This document shows, one piece after another, positions 59,633 to 64,000 of a stretch of 64,000 bases of DNA; the stretch's first letter is position 1, and each line of letters starts with the position of its first letter. The notes under the pieces were generated by a model that was not told where the DNA came from, did no database searches, and saw only the letters and a list, made by a program, of their open reading frames with translations. The DNA comes from Methyloversatilis sp. (GTDB lineage Bacteria > Pseudomonadota > Gammaproteobacteria > Burkholderiales > Rhodocyclaceae). The DNA lies in the NCBI GenBank assembly GCA_017984755.1, contig JAGNYW010000007.1:1-64000 (forward strand), read 5' to 3'. A program made the translations under genes and the position numbers.

Positions 59633-60913
59633 TTACGACGCCGCTTCGTTGCCGTCCGAAGGTGAAGCCGCGCCGCGGGTTCCGCGCATGCTGCCTTCGA
59701 CCATGCGGTACTCGAACAGCCGGCACTCCAGCGCGCCGTTGTAGAGCGGCGTGCGGCGGCTCGCCTTCAGCTTGATCAGCTTCGGGAAATCGGTGTCGGC
59801 GGTGATGAACAGGCAGCGCCAGCCGCTGTACCGCCGCTTCAGAAGATCACCCAGTTTCGGGTAGAAGGCGGCGAGCTCCTGCTTTTCGCCGATCCGTTCG
59901 CCGTACGGCGGGTTGGTCACCATCACGCCGTGGTCCGCGGGCGGATCGCGCTCCAGCAGATCGGCGCCTTCGACACGCACCACCCACGGCAACTTCGCTG
60001 CCTGCAGGTTTTCCTTGCAGCGGGCGACTTCGCGGCCGGAATGATCGGAGCCGTAGATCGGCAGTTCGCGTGGCGGCTGCGCGCGTGCGGCCGCTGCGTC
60101 GCGCACGCCGGCCCAGCTCCCCGCGCTGAACGAGGCCAGCTTCTCGAAACCGAAGCCGCGGCCCAGACCGGGGGCGACGTCCAGCGCCATCTGCGCCGCT
60201 TCGATCAGGAAGGTGCCGCTGCCGCACATCGGATCGAAGAAGGGCTCTACCTTGTTCCAGCCCGACAGCATGATGATGCCGGCCGCCAGATTTTCCTTCA
60301 GCGGTGCCTCGACGCTGGCCACCTTGAAACCCCGCTTGTAAAGGGGTTCGCCCGATGTATCGAGATAGAGCGTGGCTTCGCGGTCGGTCAGGAAGACGTG
60401 CACGCGCACATCCGGACTGACCGTATCGATGCTGGGGCGCGAGCGCGTCTGTTCGCGCATGCGGTCGCATATGGCGTCCTTCACGCGCAGGGTGACGAAG
60501 TCGACGCTCCTGAGTGGCGAGCGCACGGCCGTGGTGTAGACGCGCAGCGTGCGGCGCGGCGAAAACCAGCGCTCCCACGGCAGACCGCAGGCCAGCTTGA
60601 AAACATCGTCTTCCTTGCGGTAGCTGCCGTGACCGACGCGCCACAGCACGCGGGTGGCGATGCGGCTTTCCAGATTGACCACATAGACCAGCTTCCAGCT
60701 GCCCTCGAAGGCGACGCCACCGGGCACCACCTTGATGCTGTGTGCATCGAGCTGCGCCAGTTCCTCGGCCAGCACTGCTTCCAGCCCGCGTGGGCAGGGC
60801 GAGAAGAACTGCTGATCCGACAGCAGTTCCGGTGGCGTTTCGCCTTCGGGGCGCGGCACGCGGCGTACCGCGCGGACGGGGGATCTTCCGGAGTTCGGGG
60901 GCGTATTCGTCAT
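59633..60913 (-). CDS. THUMP-domain SAM-dependent rRNA methyltransferase (RlmL N-terminal type)
   Basis: A 426-residue enzyme. A THUMP RNA-binding domain is near residues 45-150, followed by a Rossmann methyltransferase of the UPF0020 type with FDPMCGSGTFLIEAA and the catalytic NPPYGER motif. It resembles the N-terminal half of RlmL, which methylates N2 of a guanine in 23S rRNA (G2445 in E. coli), without the RlmK half. The first ~30 residues are a Pro/Arg-rich extension. It starts four bases after the HemJ stop. Confidence 0.88.
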   Translation of the reverse strand: MTNTPPNSGRSPVRAVRRVPRPEGETPPELLSDQQFFSPCPRGLEAVLAEELAQLDAHSIKVVPGGVAFEGSWKLVYVVNLESRIATRVLWRVGHGSYRKEDDVFKLACGLPWERWFSPRRTLRVYTTAVRSPLRSVDFVTLRVKDAICDRMREQTRSRPSIDTVSPDVRVHVFLTDREATLYLDTSGEPLYKRGFKVASVEAPLKENLAAGIIMLSGWNKVEPFFDPMCGSGTFLIEAAQMALDVAPGLGRGFGFEKLASFSAGSWAGVRDAAAARAQPPRELPIYGSDHSGREVARCKENLQAAKLPWVVRVEGADLLERDPPADHGVMVTNPPYGERIGEKQELAAFYPKLGDLLKRRYSGWRCLFITADTDFPKLIKLKASRRTPLYNGALECRLFEYRMVEGSMRGTRGAASPSDGNEAAS

Positions 60914-60917
60914 CGCG

Positions 60918-61346
60918 TCAGAAAGGTTTCAGCACAACCAGGATCACCACTGCGAACAGCAGCAGCACCGGTGCTTCGTTGAACCAGCGGTACCACACAT
61001 GACTGCGCGTGTTGCGGTTGGCTTCGAAGGTGCGAAGCAGCCGGGCGCAGTAGTGGTGATAGCCGACCAGCAGGATGACCAGCAGGAGCTTGACGTGCAT
61101 CCAGCCGCCGCCGATGCCTTCGCCCAGCCACAGCCAGAGGCCCAGCACGATGGCCAGTATGGCGAGCGGCGTCATGAAGCGCAGCAGTTTCCGCGACATG
61201 AGCAGCAGGCGGTCGCGAACGGCGGTTTCGTCCGGGCCGAGCATGGCGAGATTCACGAAGATTCGCGGCAGGTAGAACAGGCCGGCGAACCAGCTGGTGA
61301 CGAATACGATGTGCAGGGCCTTGGCCCACAGATAGGTGCTGTTCAT
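60918..61346 (-). CDS. hemJ: Protoporphyrinogen oxidase HemJ
   Basis: A 142-residue protein with four membrane helices. The HemJ family start (KALHIVFVTSWFAGLFYLPR) and the invariant lysine segment (MHVKLLLVILLVGYHHY) are present. It oxidises protoporphyrinogen IX to protoporphyrin IX, the penultimate step of heme synthesis, in organisms without HemG/HemY. The ATG at 61346 opens the first helix; the longer in-frame start has no support. Thirty-seven bases follow the epimerase stop. Confidence 0.88.
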   Translation of the reverse strand: MNSTYLWAKALHIVFVTSWFAGLFYLPRIFVNLAMLGPDETAVRDRLLLMSRKLLRFMTPLAILAIVLGLWLWLGEGIGGGWMHVKLLLVILLVGYHHYCARLLRTFEANRNTRSHVWYRWFNEAPVLLLFAVVILVVLKPF

Positions 61347-61383
61347 CGGGACAGGTGGCGTCAGACAGGGGCGTTGAAGAATT

Positions 61384-62331
61384 CTACGGGGGCAATGTCC
61401 GGGAACGGACGGCATCGCGTGCCTGCGCAAGCACGGCATCGACGTCGGGGCAGGCAAGCTTCAGGCGAAGTTCGCGCTTCATGCGGCGGTTGTCCAGGAC
61501 CCGCGATTCGCTCATGAAGGAAAGCGTCATCGGGCTCAGGTGCGCGCGTGCATCGGCGCGGCTGACGCGGGGCGGGCGCGGCAGGTCGAAGGCGTCGGCG
61601 ACGCAGTCGAAATAGTCGCCCATGGTCAGCCGCGTGTCGTCGCTGGCGTTGAAGGTGCGGCCGCCGCGTGCGCGCATCAGTGCAGCCCAGGACAGACGGG
61701 CAAGGTCGGTGGCATCGATGTGATTGGTGAACACGTCGTCCTCCGCTCTCAGCACCGGGTCGCCGCGCTTCAGTCGGTCGAGCGGCAGTCGGTCGGCACC
61801 GTAGATGCCCGGTGCACGCAGGATGGCCACGGCAGTGCCGCGCCGTGCCAGACCGCGTACCGCGCGTTCGGCGTCGATGCGCCGCGCACCGCGCGGGCTG
61901 GTTGCCCCCGGCGGCCGCGTTTCCGGCACATGTGCGCCGGCGCAGTCGCCATAGACACCGCTGGTGCTGATGTAGCAAAGCCGCCGGACCCGGCCGGCAC
62001 GGCGCAGTGCCGTCACCAGACGACGGCTGCGCGGGTCGCGGCCGTCGCCGGTGCCCAGCGGCGGCGCGAAATGCCAGACCCAGGGCGCGAGGGCGGCGAC
62101 ACGGCGCAGGCTGGCTGCCTCGTCGAGGTCAGCCGCCACGCAACGCACGCCCAGCGCCCGCAATTCGGTTGCCGACTGCGCGCTGCGCACCATGGCCCAG
62201 ACGCGTACGCGACGCGCGAGCCAGGGCAGCGCGCGCCGCGCAACGTCGCCACAGCCTACAATCAGGAGCCTTGACCGTTTGCCGCACCACCCCGCAGGGG
62301 CGGACCGCTGCGGTCGCTTTACCTTGTTCAT
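61384..62331 (-). CDS. NAD-dependent epimerase/dehydratase-like protein (SDR superfamily)
   Basis: A 315-residue extended SDR protein. The NAD-binding loop is VGCGDVARRALPWL. A YISTSGVYGDC segment (catalytic-type Ser/Tyr region) and a later TNHIDATDLARLSW follow. It belongs to the same group as E. coli YeeZ, whose substrate is unknown. The arginine-rich composition is typical of this GC-rich genome. Possibly in one transcript with hemJ and the methyltransferase downstream. Confidence 0.78.
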   Translation of the reverse strand: MNKVKRPQRSAPAGWCGKRSRLLIVGCGDVARRALPWLARRVRVWAMVRSAQSATELRALGVRCVAADLDEAASLRRVAALAPWVWHFAPPLGTGDGRDPRSRRLVTALRRAGRVRRLCYISTSGVYGDCAGAHVPETRPPGATSPRGARRIDAERAVRGLARRGTAVAILRAPGIYGADRLPLDRLKRGDPVLRAEDDVFTNHIDATDLARLSWAALMRARGGRTFNASDDTRLTMGDYFDCVADAFDLPRPPRVSRADARAHLSPMTLSFMSESRVLDNRRMKRELRLKLACPDVDAVLAQARDAVRSRTLPP

Positions 62332-62353
62332 TTCCGGATTGTCTCACGCTGCC

Positions 62354-63370
62354 ATGTCCTATCAGGTCACCCTCACGCCCAGTCAGCACACCTTTGCCAC
62401 CGACGCCGAAACGCGCCTGCTCGACGCCGCGCTGGCGGCCGGCTTCAATCTGCCGTACGGGTGCCGCAACGGCGCCTGCGGCTCATGCAAGGGCAGGATC
62501 GTGTCCGGCACGGTCGATTACGGCAAATACCAGGCCGCCAAGCTCACCGACGCAGAAAAGGCCCAGGGCTACGCGCTGTTCTGCTGCGCCACGGCGAGCT
62601 CCGATCTGGTGCTGGAGTGCCGCGAAGTCGGCGGCATGAAGGACATCGCCGTGCGCACGCTGCCCACCCGCGTGCAGAAACTCGAGCGCGTGGCGCCGGA
62701 TGTGATCGTGCTCAGCCTCAAGCTGCCTGCCAGCGAGCGCCTGCAATACCTCGCCGGCCAGTACATCGACTTCCTGCTGCGCGACGGCAAGCGGCGCAGC
62801 TTTTCGATCGCCAATGCGCCGCATGACGATGAGTTCATCACCCTGCACATCCGCGAAGTGCCGGGTGGCCACTTCACCGGCCATGTGTTCGGCGCGATGA
62901 AGGAGCGCGACATCCTGCGTTTCGAGGGGCCGCTCGGCAGTTTCTTCCTGCGCGAGGACGTCGATCGCCCGGCCATCATGGTGGCCGGCGGCACCGGCTT
63001 CGCACCGATCAAGGCGGTCATCGAACACGCGATCCAGATCGGCTACGACAAGCCGATCGCCCTGTACTGGGGTGCGCGAACCCGGGCCGATCTGTACATG
63101 CACGAACTGGCCGCGAGCTGGGAAGGCCGCCTGCCGGGCTTCCGCTACATTCCGGTGCTGTCCGATCCGGCCGACGGTGATGCATGGCAGGGCCGCACCG
63201 GCTTCGTGCATCAGGCCGTGATGGCCGACCTGCCGGACCTGTCAGGCCATCAGGTCTATGCCTGCGGCGGGCCGGCGATGATCGATGCCGCAAAGGCCGA
63301 CTTTACCCAGCGCTGCAATCTGCCGATAGAGCATTTTCACGCCGATTCCTTCACCTATTCACCGCAATGA
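62354..63370 (+). CDS. Ferredoxin-type flavin oxidoreductase (CDP-6-deoxy-delta-3,4-glucoseen reductase-like)
   Basis: The 338-residue enzyme has an N-terminal plant-type 2Fe-2S domain, with cysteines C37, C42, C45 and C77 (YGCRNGACGSC and FCC). A ferredoxin-NAD(P) reductase module follows, with RRSFSIAN for FAD and GGTGFAPIKA for the pyridine nucleotide. It passes electrons from NAD(P)H to a partner; the name from the deoxysugar pathway is a family label only. The ATG at 62354 is preferred. Its stop overlaps the EAL/HDOD gene by four bases (ATGA). Confidence 0.88.
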   Translation: MSYQVTLTPSQHTFATDAETRLLDAALAAGFNLPYGCRNGACGSCKGRIVSGTVDYGKYQAAKLTDAEKAQGYALFCCATASSDLVLECREVGGMKDIAVRTLPTRVQKLERVAPDVIVLSLKLPASERLQYLAGQYIDFLLRDGKRRSFSIANAPHDDEFITLHIREVPGGHFTGHVFGAMKERDILRFEGPLGSFFLREDVDRPAIMVAGGTGFAPIKAVIEHAIQIGYDKPIALYWGARTRADLYMHELAASWEGRLPGFRYIPVLSDPADGDAWQGRTGFVHQAVMADLPDLSGHQVYACGGPAMIDAAKADFTQRCNLPIEHFHADSFTYSPQ

Positions 63371-64000
63371 GCCAGGACGTCCTTTTCACCCGCGAACCCG
63401 TGATCAACAAGCAGCGCGCCATCACGGCAACACGGCTGCGCGTGCATGCCCCGGGTTGTGCCGAAGCGGTGGCCGCCCTCGACGCCATCGGCGAAGACTG
63501 GCCGCCCGCGCGTCCGGTATTCGTCAGCCTCGACGGCTGCGCCCCGGACGCCAGCCTCGCCGACTGGATTGCGCCCGAGGGTGCGATGATGGAAATCGCC
63601 GCGTCGCAACTGACCGATCCGGCCTGTGCCGAAGCGGCCGTGCAGCTCGCGCAGGCAGGTGTTCCGCTGGTACTGGCCGACTACAAGGCCGGGATCGAAA
63701 TGCCGCACGGCCTGAGTTTCCGTTTCGTGATGGCCGACGCGCGCGTGCAGCCGGCGACCATCCGTGTGCCGGGCATCCTGCTGGCCACCGGCGTCGTCGA
63801 TCCGGTCGCTTTCGACGCTGCGGTCAAGGCCGGTTACGGCGGTGCGACCGGGTGGTTCTTCAAGGCCAACCAGACCACCGCAAAGAAGCTCGCACCGGCA
63901 CACGCCCAGATCGTGCGTGTGCTGAATCTGGTGCGCCGCAATGCCGACCCGAAACAGATCGAAGACGCGCTGAAGCAGGACGTCGCGTTGTCGTTCAAGC
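63367..64000 (+). CDS. EAL/HDOD-type signalling protein, cut by the right edge
   Basis: The open frame of at least 211 residues begins MSQDVLFTREPVINKQRAITA, matching YuxH/CdgJ-type proteins with an EAL-like domain (to about residue 165) followed by HDOD. The EAL signature is lost (ITATRLRV in place of the EAL-containing strand), so c-di-GMP hydrolysis is unlikely. An HDOD start is visible near the edge (VLNLVRRNADPKQIEDALKQ). The coupling to a reductase gene is unusual. The rest lies outside the window. Confidence 0.8.
   Translation, partial: MSQDVLFTREPVINKQRAITATRLRVHAPGCAEAVAALDAIGEDWPPARPVFVSLDGCAPDASLADWIAPEGAMMEIAASQLTDPACAEAAVQLAQAGVPLVLADYKAGIEMPHGLSFRFVMADARVQPATIRVPGILLATGVVDPVAFDAAVKAGYGGATGWFFKANQTTAKKLAPAHAQIVRVLNLVRRNADPKQIEDALKQDVALSFK

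Overview
The window is a dense, GC-rich chromosomal segment from a Betaproteobacterium, probably Rhodocyclales- or Burkholderiales-like. The assignment rests on gene content: a proteobacterial-type gshA/gshB pair, the DUF971-ubiE-Tim44-ubiJ block, pilT/pilU, a pcm-rhodanese-tolC run, and a red-type (form IC) RuBisCO operon with CbbX and a divergent cbbR. No tRNA, rRNA, insertion sequence, phage gene or CRISPR array was seen. Intergenic gaps are short and many neighbouring genes overlap by 1-8 bases, so most of the segment is organised in translationally coupled operons.

Layout. 1-5761 (minus): a DUF2339 membrane protein cut by the left edge, an LplT-like transporter fused to a PlsC acyltransferase, and a secreted, C-terminally anchored protein with a His...Asn-Cys arrangement. 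5777-7314 (minus): an ArsR-type regulator coupled to a fold-type III PLP decarboxylase, with a promoter that predicts a leaderless mRNA. 7371-14541 (plus): the complete F1Fo ATP synthase operon atpIBEFHAGDC with promoter and terminator. 14603-17351 (minus): ubiquinone genes ubiJ and ubiE, with Tim44-like and DUF971 proteins. 17445-19577 (plus): phoB-phoR behind a Pho box. 19586-22752 (minus): two tandem paralogues with a PilZ-like signature split by an insertion. 22875-25369 (minus): ABC-F ATPase YbiT coupled to a HIT-DUF3293 fusion. 25511-28819 (plus): gshA, gshB, apbE. 28823-29272 (minus): remnant of a GAF-GGDEF diguanylate cyclase. 29467-31183 (plus): a small DUF2256 zinc protein overlapping an iron-sulfur photolyase/cryptochrome.

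31202-39205 is the Calvin-Benson-Bassham locus: cbbR divergent from cbbL-cbbS-cbbX-cbbZ-cbbF-cbbP. Two matches to the CbbR consensus lie in the cbbR-cbbL gap and two tandem hairpins lie between cbbL and cbbS. The operon ends in a GAPDH-family protein that has lost its catalytic cysteine and NAD-binding residues. 39237-44376 (minus): an EamA transporter and glycine cleavage gcvT-gcvP without gcvH. 44498-52034 (plus): a TetR-controlled RND efflux operon followed by pcm, a rhodanese and tolC. 52077-54571 (minus): a lipoprotein, a VOC protein, lgt and a DUF4124 protein. 54875-55855 (plus): a stand-alone zinc-ribbon protein with a PD-(D/E)XK nuclease-like C-terminus. 56019-59083: yggS divergent from pilT-pilU. 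59239-62331 (minus): a secreted protein, an RNA methyltransferase, HemJ and an NAD-dependent epimerase. 62354-64000 (plus): a ferredoxin-type flavin reductase coupled to an EAL/HDOD protein cut by the right edge.

The organism appears able to fix CO2 through red-type RuBisCO, respires with a standard proton ATP synthase, and uses type IV pili. The best candidates for undescribed biology are the GAPDH-like pseudoenzyme placed next to phosphoribulokinase, the zinc-ribbon nuclease-like protein, the split-PilZ pair, and the lipid-remodelling-like pair at the left edge. All functions are inferred from sequence reading alone.
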